From assembly GCA_036499165.1 (NCBI GenBank), contig DASYEE010000209.1, positions 4,503 through 68,502 on the forward strand: a stretch of 64,000 nt of DNA, given 5' to 3'. The notes beneath the pieces are model-generated. The model was not told where the DNA came from. It searched no databases and saw only the letters and a list, made by a program, of their open reading frames with translations. Shown here piece after piece: positions 50,086 through 58,558 of this stretch. The position numbers and the translations under genes were made by a program. Numbering within the stretch: position 1 is the first letter of the stretch; every line of letters begins with the position of its first letter. This stretch comes from Galbitalea sp036499165 (GTDB taxonomy: Bacteria > Actinomycetota > Actinomycetes > Actinomycetales > Microbacteriaceae).

Positions 50086-50656
50086 AGCCGCGCTCGCTCA
50101 CGATGTCATGCACAAGCTTGCGCTCGTATGACGACATCGCGGGGAGTGAGGCAGCCTCCGCGCCGTCGTCCAAGCGAGAAATTGCCTTATCGACGAGAAC
50201 ACCAAGCTCCGTGGCGCGCGCATCGCGTGAACCGCCGACGTCCAGGATCAACCGTGAGAAGGCACCGGACTTCGTCTGCACAGCGATGCGGGTCAATTCC
50301 TGCAACGCGTTCACGGTGTCGGGCTTCGACAAGATGCGAAGGTTCGTGCTGCCCTCACCGGCGCTCACAGAAATATATGCGCGGCCACCGCGAGTGTCGA
50401 TGTCGATGTCGCCGTCCAGATCTGCAATGTCGAGCAGCTCCTCGATGTAGTCGGCGGCAATGTCGCCTTCTTCCTCGATCTGCCCAGCGCTACGCGGTTC
50501 CGCGTCGTCAGCGGATTCGCCATCGGCCGATGCGGGGGATGCGACAACTGCGTCATCCCGTCCGTCTTCAGCTGCGGAGTCGATCGACTCTGTCTCAATC
50601 AGTTCGGCCTCTGCGACTTCGGCTGCTGCCGATTCGGTCTCGGTGACGTCGCTCAT
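50024..50656 (-). CDS. jag: Jag/KhpB RNA-binding protein
   Basis: 210 residues. An acidic N-terminal part of about 65 residues (Glu/Ala/Asp-rich), then a KH-like domain around residues 65-130 (IEEEGDIAADYIEELLDIAD, GGRAYISVSAGEG) and an R3H end (PAMSSYERKLVHDIVSERGY). It binds RNA and affects cell-wall growth in other bacteria. It overlaps yidC by ATGA. Position between yidC and rsmG is conserved in actinobacteria. Confidence 0.93.
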   Translation of the reverse strand: MSDVTETESAAAEVAEAELIETESIDSAAEDGRDDAVVASPASADGESADDAEPRSAGQIEEEGDIAADYIEELLDIADLDGDIDIDTRGGRAYISVSAGEGSTNLRILSKPDTVNALQELTRIAVQTKSGAFSRLILDVGGSRDARATELGVLVDKAISRLDDGAEAASLPAMSSYERKLVHDIVSERGYVSESEGEGRDRHTVISRAK

Positions 50657-51675
50657 TTCTTGCTTCCACTCTTCTTGGCGCGGGCCTTACCCGCGGGCTG
50701 TTGACGCTGCGTTGTCACGCGCTTCGGTTCTTCGACGATCGTGAACGCTCCACCGGTTGACGTGCCACCCGCGCCCTCGGCCGCCAGTTCAGGTCTGCGC
50801 TGGCGCCGACGGTCAAGCCGTGCCTCGCGAGCGAGCGCTGCTTCCGACCCGGGAACGGGCATCGAGCGGATGACCAGGAACTGCTGGCCCATGGTCCAGA
50901 GGTTTCCGAAAACCCAGTAGAACATGACGCCGAGCGCGAAGCTGAAACCACTGAAGATGAAGATGAACGGCAGGATGTAGAGCAGAATCCGCTGCTGCTT
51001 GTATGTCGGGCTCGCCTTCATCTCGGGCGACTGGTTCTTCGACATGATCTGCAGCTGCGTGTAGAACTGCGTGGCAGACATCAGCACGATCATGCCGATC
51101 GCGATCCCGATGACCCAACCGTTGCCGTCCGCGGTCGACAGGGTCAAGTGCAACGGTGCGACATTGAAAAGGCTCGCGTGACCGAACGAATAGGCCAGGG
51201 TCCTGCCGTCGGCCGTGTTCGTGCCGAGCAGCCCGACGACGGTTGGCACCTTCGCCTGTGCTCCGGTGAGTGTCGCCGTCAGTGAAAGGAACACCGGCAT
51301 CTGAATCAGGAGAGGCAGGCAGGAACTCAGCGGGTTTGTGCCCGTGCGCTTATAAAGCTCCATGGTCTCTCGCGACATGGCCTCGCGTGAGAACTGGTCT
51401 TTCTTTCCCTTGTACTTGTCCTGGATCTTCTTGAGTTGGGGCGCGACTTCGAGCATCCGGCGCTGGCTCTTGATCTGTCGGACGAAGATCGGGATGAGGG
51501 CCGAACGCACGACGATTACCAGACCGAGGATCGACAGGATCCAGGTGAGACCCGCATCCGGGTCCAGACCGATGGCGGTCCAGAACCAGTGAAAGGCCCA
51601 CAGCAGGAGCTCGATGACCCACTTGATGGGCCACAGCACAACGCTGAGATCGGAGATGATTTTGGTGAGATCCAT
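50653..51675 (-). CDS. yidC: membrane protein insertase YidC
   Basis: 340 residues, short Gram-positive/actinobacterial form, no large periplasmic domain. Landmarks: SALIPIFVRQIKSQRRML, NPLSSCLPLLIQMPVFLSL, PFIFIFSGFSFALGVMFYW. The C-terminal tail is basic and Lys/Arg-rich (GKARAKKSGSKK). It inserts small membrane proteins with or without Sec. Confidence 0.95.
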   Translation of the reverse strand: MDLTKIISDLSVVLWPIKWVIELLLWAFHWFWTAIGLDPDAGLTWILSILGLVIVVRSALIPIFVRQIKSQRRMLEVAPQLKKIQDKYKGKKDQFSREAMSRETMELYKRTGTNPLSSCLPLLIQMPVFLSLTATLTGAQAKVPTVVGLLGTNTADGRTLAYSFGHASLFNVAPLHLTLSTADGNGWVIGIAIGMIVLMSATQFYTQLQIMSKNQSPEMKASPTYKQQRILLYILPFIFIFSGFSFALGVMFYWVFGNLWTMGQQFLVIRSMPVPGSEAALAREARLDRRRQRRPELAAEGAGGTSTGGAFTIVEEPKRVTTQRQQPAGKARAKKSGSKK

Positions 51676-51684
51676 TGGTGCGGG

Positions 51685-51996
51685 TCAGCTCTTTCCGTGG
51701 CCGGGTGTAACAACAAATCCAAAGGGCGTCAGCGAGTACCGCTGCACGCGACGGGCAGGAACGTCATCGACGCCACCTTCAGCCCATGGGTGGCACCGCG
51801 CGATCCGCCAGGATCCCATCGCGACACCGCGAATGACCCCGTACTGCTGGATGGCCTGCAGCGCATAGTGCGAACATGACGGGTAATAGCGACAGACGTC
51901 ACCATAGAGAGGCGAGATCACCTTGCGATAACCGCGAAGGATGACCACACAGCAGTTGCGCGGAAGTAGCCATAAAAAGGCTCCAACTCGCTTCAT
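51685..51996 (-). CDS. yidD: membrane protein insertion efficiency factor YidD
   Basis: 103 residues. Core VILRGYRKVISPLYGDVCRY followed by PSCSHYALQAI, with the two Cys as in YidD. The start overlaps the rnpA stop by ATGA. It helps YidC-dependent insertion. Confidence 0.94.
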   Translation of the reverse strand: MKRVGAFLWLLPRNCCVVILRGYRKVISPLYGDVCRYYPSCSHYALQAIQQYGVIRGVAMGSWRIARCHPWAEGGVDDVPARRVQRYSLTPFGFVVTPGHGKS

Positions 51997-52376
51997 CGCT
52001 TCCCGGCCTCGTCCCCGCGAACACTGGGTTCAGCGGCTTTATTCTCAATAGCTCTCTCACCGAGAGCATTCAGGACCTCACCACGCAGGTTAGACCACGA
52101 AACCTCGGGGGATCCTGGCAGTGCACGAATCACGACGTCGTGACCGACGGGATGCAGCTGCAGTGCCTCGCGGCCTATTGCGCGGAATCGCCTCGTAACC
52201 AGGTTGCGCGTCACCGAGTTGCCGACGGTCTTCGAGACGATGAAACCAAATCGAGTAGGCGCGTCACCTCGCGGGGCCACGTACACCAGGGTGTGTGGCG
52301 TGCTCGTGCGCCGACCGCGCCGGACCGTCGTCTTATAGTCAGCAGCGCTGACGACGCGATTCGCTCGGGCGAGCAC
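51993..52376 (-). CDS. rnpA: ribonuclease P protein component
   Basis: 127 residues from GTG 52376. RNA-binding motif FGFIVSKTVGNSVTRNLVTR and FRAIGREAL. It helps RNase P RNA cut tRNA 5' ends. Order rpmH-rnpA-yidD-yidC is the usual origin-side block; 24 bases from rpmH. Confidence 0.94.
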   Translation of the reverse strand: MLARANRVVSAADYKTTVRRGRRTSTPHTLVYVAPRGDAPTRFGFIVSKTVGNSVTRNLVTRRFRAIGREALQLHPVGHDVVIRALPGSPEVSWSNLRGEVLNALGERAIENKAAEPSVRGDEAGKR

Positions 52377-52400
52377 GAGACTGCTACTCAGGCGAGTGAG

Positions 52401-52538
52401 TTACGCGGACAGCTCGGTGCGACCCTTGCGGCGACGCGCCGCGAGGATGGAGCGACCGGCACGGGTGCGCATGCGCAGACGGAAGCCGTGCACCTTGGCG
52501 CGACGACGATTGTTTGGCTGGAAGGTTCTCTTGCTCAT
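52401..52538 (-). CDS. rpmH: 50S ribosomal protein L34
   Basis: 45 residues, below the usual ORF cut-off. Translation starts MSKRTFQPNNRRRAKVHGFR and ends GRTELSA, a normal L34. ATG 52538. It is read away from dnaA and starts the rnpA operon. Confidence 0.97.
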   Translation of the reverse strand: MSKRTFQPNNRRRAKVHGFRLRMRTRAGRSILAARRRKGRTELSA

Positions 52539-52662
52539 AGCTGTTCTCCGTTAACCCAGCTGTGAACGCCGGAAGAAGTAGGTGGCCAGACGGCCGGAAG
52601 TCAACTGGTTAAAAATACGGCGTTAAACCGGGTTGGTCAAACCAACGGACCGAAACGACCTA

Positions 52663-52800
52663 TTATCCACAACTTCCTTTTCGAAGTTGGTAGCGACACC
52701 CTGTGGACAACTAAGGTGAAGGACAGCCTTTCTGGTCCGCTAGATCAGGCATAAACGTCGTCAGGCACTGTACAACGCAGGTGCATAACCCTGTGAATAA
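52663..52800. other. DnaA boxes upstream of dnaA
   Basis: TTATCCACA (52663-52671), TGTGGACAA (52702-52710) and TGTGAATAA (52792-52800) are DnaA boxes, one perfect and two near consensus. They lie in the rpmH-dnaA gap (52539-52823) and suggest dnaA autoregulation or part of the origin. Promoters for the divergent genes must also be here. Confidence 0.7.
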
Positions 52801-52823
52801 GTATCCACGGAGATTTGGTCAAT

Positions 52824-54245
52824 ATGACAGAGGTACCCGATTCCACGAGGGACATCTGGTCAACAGTTCTTGCACAGCTCACGACTGATCCGCGTATTAC
52901 TCCCCAGCTCCAGGGATTCGTCAGCCTCGTGGAGCCGAAGGGCGTGATGGCGGGAACGCTCTACCTCGAGGTGCCGAACGAACTCACGAGGGGCATGCTC
53001 GAACAGCGCATTCGCGTCCCGCTCCTCAATGCGATTTCGGGCCTCGACGAAACTGCCGAGGTCTCCACCTTCGCAATCGTGGTCAATCCCGAGATCCAGC
53101 CCGACCTCCTTGAACGCGCAGAGACAGTAGAAGACCAGCCGTACATCGACACCTCAACCGTTTCGGCATCCCTCGACCAAAACAACACGGCACCGCGGGC
53201 GCCCGGCAGACTCAACCCGAAGTACAGCTTCGACAACTTCGTCATCGGGGGCTCCAACCGATTCGCGCACGCCGCAGCGGTTGCTGTCGCAGAGGCGCCG
53301 GCCAAGGCATACAACCCACTGTTCATCTATGGCGACTCTGGTCTCGGCAAGACCCACTTGTTGCACGCCATCGGTCACTACGCCGCCAACCTCTACCCGG
53401 GTATCCGCGTCAGGTATGTCAGCTCCGAGGAATTCACTAACGACTTCATCAACTCGATCGCTAATAACAGGGCATCGGTGTTCCAATCCCGTTATCGAGA
53501 GATCGACATCCTGCTGATCGACGACATTCAGTTTCTGCAACGTGCTGTCGAGACCCAAGAGGCGTTCTTCCACACTTTCAACACTCTGCACGACCACAAC
53601 AAGCAGGTCGTGATCACGAGCGACGTCGCTCCCAAACACCTCACCGGCTTCGAGGACAGGATGCGCAGCCGGTTCGAGTGGGGCCTCATCACGGATGTCC
53701 AGGCACCAGACCTCGAAACCCGCATCGCTATTCTTCGCAAGAAGGCCCAAAGCGATCGCCTGCAGGTGAGCAACGAGATCCTTGAATATATGGCGTCGAA
53801 GGTGTCGTCGAATATCCGCGAACTTGAGGGAACCCTGATCCGGGTAACCGCCTTCGCAAACCTCAATCGCACGCCGATCGACCTGGCGCTCGTTCAAACG
53901 GTCTTGAAAGACCTCATCACTCTCGATGAAGACAACATCATCGCGCCGGCAGACATCATCAACCACACCGCCGACTACTTCAAACTCACCGTCGACGATC
54001 TCTATGGCTCCTCTCGCTCACAGGCAGTAGCGACGGCGAGGCAGATCGCCATGTATCTCTGCCGCGAAATGACCAACCTCTCGCTTCCCAAGATCGGCCA
54101 GTTGTTCGGCAACCGCGACCACACAACGGTCATGTATGCGAACAAGAAGATCACCGAGCTCATGAAGGAGCGTCGCTCGATCTACAACCAGGTCACGGAG
54201 CTCACCAGCCGGATCAAGCAAAACCATCGCTATAACAAGGCGTGA
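52824..54245 (+). CDS. dnaA: chromosomal replication initiator DnaA
   Basis: 473 residues. Domain III with Walker A IYGDSGLGKTHLLHAIGHY at about residues 168-186, Walker B ILLIDDIQFLQ, sensor motifs RMRSRFEWGL; domain IV with the DnaA signature GNRDHTTVMYANKKI. The start is ATG 52824, with GGAG 11 bases before it; the upstream TTG at 52815 is too near the ribosome site. Confidence 0.97.
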   Translation: MTEVPDSTRDIWSTVLAQLTTDPRITPQLQGFVSLVEPKGVMAGTLYLEVPNELTRGMLEQRIRVPLLNAISGLDETAEVSTFAIVVNPEIQPDLLERAETVEDQPYIDTSTVSASLDQNNTAPRAPGRLNPKYSFDNFVIGGSNRFAHAAAVAVAEAPAKAYNPLFIYGDSGLGKTHLLHAIGHYAANLYPGIRVRYVSSEEFTNDFINSIANNRASVFQSRYREIDILLIDDIQFLQRAVETQEAFFHTFNTLHDHNKQVVITSDVAPKHLTGFEDRMRSRFEWGLITDVQAPDLETRIAILRKKAQSDRLQVSNEILEYMASKVSSNIRELEGTLIRVTAFANLNRTPIDLALVQTVLKDLITLDEDNIIAPADIINHTADYFKLTVDDLYGSSRSQAVATARQIAMYLCREMTNLSLPKIGQLFGNRDHTTVMYANKKITELMKERRSIYNQVTELTSRIKQNHRYNKA

Positions 54246-54611
54246 CCAGCTAAATCGCTTCCGACGGCGTGATCGAGTTCCCACAGTGTGGATAACCTGT
54301 GCAAAACGTGCGGAACGCGCCGGAACAGTTTGTTGACTGTTAATGCCAACCTGTGGAAATGGAATCGTGGCGGATGTCTCCTGTTAGCAACCACAGCCGA
54401 TCAATGCACAGGCGCTCAACATCTCACACGGTTGTAGTTACCTTGTAATTACAGGCATCCGCAGTACTTACCAACAGTTTCCACAGCGGTTAAGAATTTT
54501 AACCTCTTTAATGAATTAGCTATCCCGAACATAACCTTTGGTTCGGCGCCTCAGTCGCTGTGCCAGTATTAATCCGCCGTCCGTCCGTTTCGGCGCGTAA
54601 GGGGTGAACCC
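54246..54611. other. oriC: oriC: dnaA-dnaN intergenic region with DnaA boxes and AT-rich DUE
   Basis: 366 bases. DnaA boxes are TGTGGATAA (54287-54295, perfect), TGTGGAAAT (54352-54360) and GTTTCCACA (54477-54485). From 54487 to 54540 the sequence is AT-rich (TTAAGAATTTTAA palindrome at 54490-54502, CTCTTTAATGAATTAGC), the likely unwinding element, next to the last box. This agrees with the known origin place in actinobacteria. The dnaN promoter is probably near 54540-54600. Confidence 0.8.
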
Positions 54612-55757
54612 GTGAAGTTTCAGGTCAACAGGGACGTTTTCAGCGAGGCTGTGTCCTTCGCCGTCAAGCTGCTCCCGCAGCGAACGACCCTGCCGATCCT
54701 GAGCGGTGTACTCCTGGAGGCCAGCGCAGCCGGGCTGAAGCTGTCGTCGTTCGACTACGAAGTTTCCGCTCAGACCGAGATTGCTGCAGACGTCGAAGAA
54801 GACGGGCGCGTGCTCGTATCCGGCCGTCTGCTCGCCGATATCGCCAGCCGCCTTCCGAACGCCCCGGTGATTTTCAGCACAGAGGATGGCAGGATCGTCG
54901 TCTCCTGCGGTTCCGCGCATTTCACGCTCCTCAGCATGCCAGTCGAGGAATACCCAACACTTCCGCAGGTTGCCCAGAGTTCCGGCTCGCTGCCGGCCGA
55001 GAGTTTCGCGAATGCCGTAGCCCAGGTAGCGGTTGCCGCGTCCCGCGACGATGTGACGCCCGTGATCACCGGCGTTCAACTCGAAGTATCGCCGACCAGC
55101 CTGTCGCTCGTCGCCACCGACCGTTACCGCGTTGCCGTTCGTGAAATCGAGTGGAATGCCGGTGACAGCATCACAGACACGATCACCGCGCTCGTCCCAG
55201 CACGGACGCTTACCGAGATCGGCAAGACGTTTGGTCACAGCGGCACGATTTCGGTCGCGATCACCAACAGCGATGAGCGGGAATTGATCGCATTCCAGGC
55301 GGAGAAGCGCACAGTGACCTCACTCCTCATCAAGGGCAACTTCCCGCCGGTGAAGCGGCTGTTCCCCGAGACCGTCGACAACTATGCCGTGATCAACACT
55401 GCAGAGCTCATCGAAGCCACCCGGCGCGTGTCGCTGGTTCTGGAGCGCGAGGCCGCGCTGCGATTCTCCTTCACAGTCGATGGCCTGACCCTCGAGGCGA
55501 TCGGGTCAGAGCAGGCACAGGCATCCGAGACGATCGACGCCTTCCTGACCGGTGGCGACACCGTCGTTTCGCTCAAGCCGCAATTCCTGCTGGATGGGCT
55601 CGGTGCTGTGCATTCCGAATTCGTGCGGATCTCGTTTACGAAGACAGACAACCCCAACAAGCCCGGCCCCGTGCTGATCACAAGCCAGTCATCCAAAGAC
55701 CAGGCCGGCGCAGATAACTACAAGTACCTGCTGCAGCCGAACCTCCTGCTGCGCTAG
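54612..55757 (+). CDS. dnaN: DNA polymerase III beta sliding clamp
   Basis: 381 residues from GTG 54612, with AAGGGG before it. Three repeated clamp domains; landmarks VSFAVKLLPQRTTLPILSGV, SATDRYR-like LVATDRYRVAVREI, and the end NYKYLLQPNLLLR (peptide-binding pocket). It encircles DNA and holds polymerase. Confidence 0.96.
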   Translation: MKFQVNRDVFSEAVSFAVKLLPQRTTLPILSGVLLEASAAGLKLSSFDYEVSAQTEIAADVEEDGRVLVSGRLLADIASRLPNAPVIFSTEDGRIVVSCGSAHFTLLSMPVEEYPTLPQVAQSSGSLPAESFANAVAQVAVAASRDDVTPVITGVQLEVSPTSLSLVATDRYRVAVREIEWNAGDSITDTITALVPARTLTEIGKTFGHSGTISVAITNSDERELIAFQAEKRTVTSLLIKGNFPPVKRLFPETVDNYAVINTAELIEATRRVSLVLEREAALRFSFTVDGLTLEAIGSEQAQASETIDAFLTGGDTVVSLKPQFLLDGLGAVHSEFVRISFTKTDNPNKPGPVLITSQSSKDQAGADNYKYLLQPNLLLR

Positions 55758-55806
55758 CTCCATCGGACTAGAGGTTCATCGAACTACCCCCACCTAAGGA
55801 AGCACC

Positions 55807-56694
55807 ATGCACATCGGTCTCATCGGTCTCGGCAAAATGGGTAACAACATGCGCGAGCGGCTGCGCAAGGGCGGCGTCGAGGTCACCGGGTACGACCCGA
55901 ATCCCGCCGTCACCGATGTTCCAACGATGAAGGCGCTTGCCGCAGTTCTCGAGGCACCGCGCGTGATCTGGGTCATGGTCCCATCAGGGAAGATCACAGA
56001 CGACGTGATTGCTGAACTCTCGACCGAGCTCGAGGCCGGCGATATCGTCATCGATGGTGGCAACTCCAAGTTCACGGAAGACTTCAAGCACGCGGCGGCC
56101 CTGGCCGAGAAGAAGATCAAGTTCGTCGACTGCGGCGTCTCGGGCGGAGTCTGGGGCCAGGCGAATGGCTACGGTTTGATGTGTGGTGGTGACGCGGCGG
56201 ACATCAAGGTCCTTATGCCCGTGTTCGACGCACTGCGCCCGGAAGGGCCCCGCGACGAAGGGTTTGTACACGTCGGCGAAATCGGGTCTGGCCACTACGC
56301 CAAGATGGTGCACAACGGCATCGAATACGCGATCATGCAGGCGTGGGGTGAAGGGTACGAACTGCTGAGTGCCCGCACGGACCTGATCAAAGATGTGACA
56401 GGAACATTCAAGGCATGGGAACGCGGCACCGTTGTTCGATCGTGGCTTCTCGAACTCCTCGTGCGCGCACTCGAAGACGACCCGCAATTCAAGGACATCG
56501 AGGGGTACGTCGAGGATTCGGGCGAGGGTCGATGGACGGTGGAAGAGGCGCTCAATAACGCCGTTCCCGTTCCGACCATCAGCGCGTCGATCTTCGCGCG
56601 GTTCGTTTCCCGCCAGGGTGACCAGTCTCCATCCATGAAGGCCGTCGCCGCGCTGCGCAACCAGTTCGGCGGGCACGCGGTACGCAAGAACTGA
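55807..56694 (+). CDS. gnd: 6-phosphogluconate dehydrogenase, short (decarboxylating) form
   Basis: 295 residues. Rossmann start MHIGLIGLGKMGNNM, the IDGGNSKFTED and DCGVSGGVWGQANGYGLMCG motifs, and the catalytic KMVHNGIEYAIMQ. The short form (about 300 residues) is often NAD-dependent; the cofactor is not provable here. Its position between dnaN and recF is usual in actinobacteria. Function: oxidative decarboxylation in the pentose phosphate path. Confidence 0.92.
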   Translation: MHIGLIGLGKMGNNMRERLRKGGVEVTGYDPNPAVTDVPTMKALAAVLEAPRVIWVMVPSGKITDDVIAELSTELEAGDIVIDGGNSKFTEDFKHAAALAEKKIKFVDCGVSGGVWGQANGYGLMCGGDAADIKVLMPVFDALRPEGPRDEGFVHVGEIGSGHYAKMVHNGIEYAIMQAWGEGYELLSARTDLIKDVTGTFKAWERGTVVRSWLLELLVRALEDDPQFKDIEGYVEDSGEGRWTVEEALNNAVPVPTISASIFARFVSRQGDQSPSMKAVAALRNQFGGHAVRKN

Positions 56695-56695
56695 T

Positions 56696-57892
56696 GTGAG
56701 AGTCACGCACGTCTCCCTGACGGACTTTCGTAATTACGAGTCCGTAGAGCTCGACCTGCACCCTGGGTCGAACCTGTTCGTCGGCAGCAATGGCCAGGGC
56801 AAGACCAACCTGGTTGAGGCTCTCGGTTACTTGTCGACGCTCGGCTCGCACCGGGTCTCCTCCGACCAGGCCATGATTCGATCCGGACAGGATGCCGCGA
56901 TCATTCGGGCGCGGCTGACCAACGACAACCGCGAATTGCTCGCCGAGGTGCAGATCAACCGCGTCGGGGCGAACCGAGCGCAGGTCAACCGCTCCGCTAT
57001 CAAGACGCGCGAACTACCCCGCTATTTCTCGAGCGTCCTGTTCGCTCCGGAGGATCTGGCGCTGGTACGGGGCGAGCCTTCCGGCCGGCGGCGGTTCATG
57101 GACGAGCTGCTCACGCTTCGGACCCCTCGCCTCGCGGGCGTACTTGCGGATTACGACCGGGTGCTCCGGCAGCGCAACACACTCCTGAAGTCGGCAAGGG
57201 CATCCGGCGTCAGGGGTTCGCAGCTGGGAACTCTCGACATTTGGGACGAGCGCCTCGTCAGCTTCGGCTCCGAGATCATCGTGGCCCGCGCCGATCTCAT
57301 TGCCGAGCTTCAACCAGAGCTGGCATCGGCCTATCGAGCAATCGCCGGTGAAGATCACGCCGCGTCGCTTGCGAGCCTGCTGAGCATCCTGGTCGCATCC
57401 GACGCCGCCGCCGGGTATGGCGGGGATGAACCGGATGCCAATGTCGGGTCAGCCGCAATCCGGCGCGACAGGCTGACGGCGGAGGAGACGGCAATGGACT
57501 TTCGTGCCGCCCTCGAGCGCCTGCGGCGCGCCGAGCTCGACCGCGGAATAACGCTGGCAGGGCCGCATCGCGATGATCTCGTGCTCACCTTGAACGACCT
57601 CCCCGCACGCGGCTACGCGAGTCACGGGGAATCCTGGTCATTCGCGCTCTCATTGAAGCTCGCATCCGCCGCGGTGTTGCGCCGCGAGTCGGCATCCGGC
57701 GACCCGGTGCTTATCCTCGACGATGTCTTCGCAGAACTCGATGAATCCCGGCGTGACCGGCTGGCCGCTGCCGTAGACGGATTTGAGCAGGTGCTGATTA
57801 CGGCTGCGGTTGGTGGGGATGTTCCAGCGCAGCTCGCGACGAACGTCGTGCGAATCCGCGCCGGGAACATCCTGTCTGACGGGGAATCGTGA
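56696..57892 (+). CDS. recF: recombination protein RecF
   Basis: 398 residues from GTG 56696, one base after gnd. Walker A VGSNGQGKTNLVEALGY, signature region AGPHRDDLVLTLN, Walker B LILDDVFAELDESRRD. It loads RecA at gapped DNA with RecO/RecR. Its end overlaps the DUF721 gene by GTGA. Confidence 0.94.
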   Translation: MRVTHVSLTDFRNYESVELDLHPGSNLFVGSNGQGKTNLVEALGYLSTLGSHRVSSDQAMIRSGQDAAIIRARLTNDNRELLAEVQINRVGANRAQVNRSAIKTRELPRYFSSVLFAPEDLALVRGEPSGRRRFMDELLTLRTPRLAGVLADYDRVLRQRNTLLKSARASGVRGSQLGTLDIWDERLVSFGSEIIVARADLIAELQPELASAYRAIAGEDHAASLASLLSILVASDAAAGYGGDEPDANVGSAAIRRDRLTAEETAMDFRAALERLRRAELDRGITLAGPHRDDLVLTLNDLPARGYASHGESWSFALSLKLASAAVLRRESASGDPVLILDDVFAELDESRRDRLAAAVDGFEQVLITAAVGGDVPAQLATNVVRIRAGNILSDGES

Positions 57893-58395
57893 TCGAGCAT
57901 CAGGGTGACCAGCCCCCTGAGCACATCGGTGTCTATCTCAGGATGCGAGCGGTGTTCGGCGACCCGGCCAAGAGATCCCCCGACGCGCGCAAGCGTGCCA
58001 AGAAGTCGAAGGAGGGCGCGAGCGTTCCGTTCGGACTCGGACGGGACCCGCGCGGCATCGACGACGTGCTCGAGAATCTCACCAACCGACTCGGCTGGAA
58101 CTCATCGCTCGCCCGGGCCGACCTCATTGGTTCCTGGGCAGATCTCGCCGGCACGGAGACCGCGGAGCACTCGACTCCCGTCGGCATCGAGGATGGTGTT
58201 CTGACCGTCAAGTGTGACTCGACTGCCTGGGCGACCCAGCTTCGCCTGATGCGCTCCCAGATCACGACGAGCATCGCTGCACGGTTCCCGGACGCGGGTA
58301 TCGAGTCGGTCAAATTCGTGGGACCGAACGCCCCCTCGTGGAAACGCGGTGCCAGATCGATTCCAGGACGCGGCCCGCGCGATACCTACGGGTAA
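57889..58395 (+). CDS. dciA: DUF721 protein, DciA-like replicative helicase loader
   Basis: 168 residues from GTG 57889. A basic N-terminal part (RKRAKKSKEGASVPFGLGRD) is followed by the DUF721 domain with GWNSSLARADLIGSWADLAG and a C-terminal CDSTAWATQLRLMRSQI motif. In other actinobacteria this gene at recF-gyrB is DciA, which loads DnaB. That role is taken from the family. Confidence 0.85.
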   Translation: MIEHQGDQPPEHIGVYLRMRAVFGDPAKRSPDARKRAKKSKEGASVPFGLGRDPRGIDDVLENLTNRLGWNSSLARADLIGSWADLAGTETAEHSTPVGIEDGVLTVKCDSTAWATQLRLMRSQITTSIAARFPDAGIESVKFVGPNAPSWKRGARSIPGRGPRDTYG

Positions 58396-58558
58396 GAAGG
58401 CAAAACACTCCACCACAGCCCCATCTCTCCCCAGACGGGCGCCTATGGCCGCATATTGGCATCTGATTTGGTAGAATTGGAGAGCCGTCGGAGCCTCCAG
58501 TTGGACACTTCCCCCGAATGGCGCGAACCACCACAACGCGGCGGGAGCCACAGTAAAC

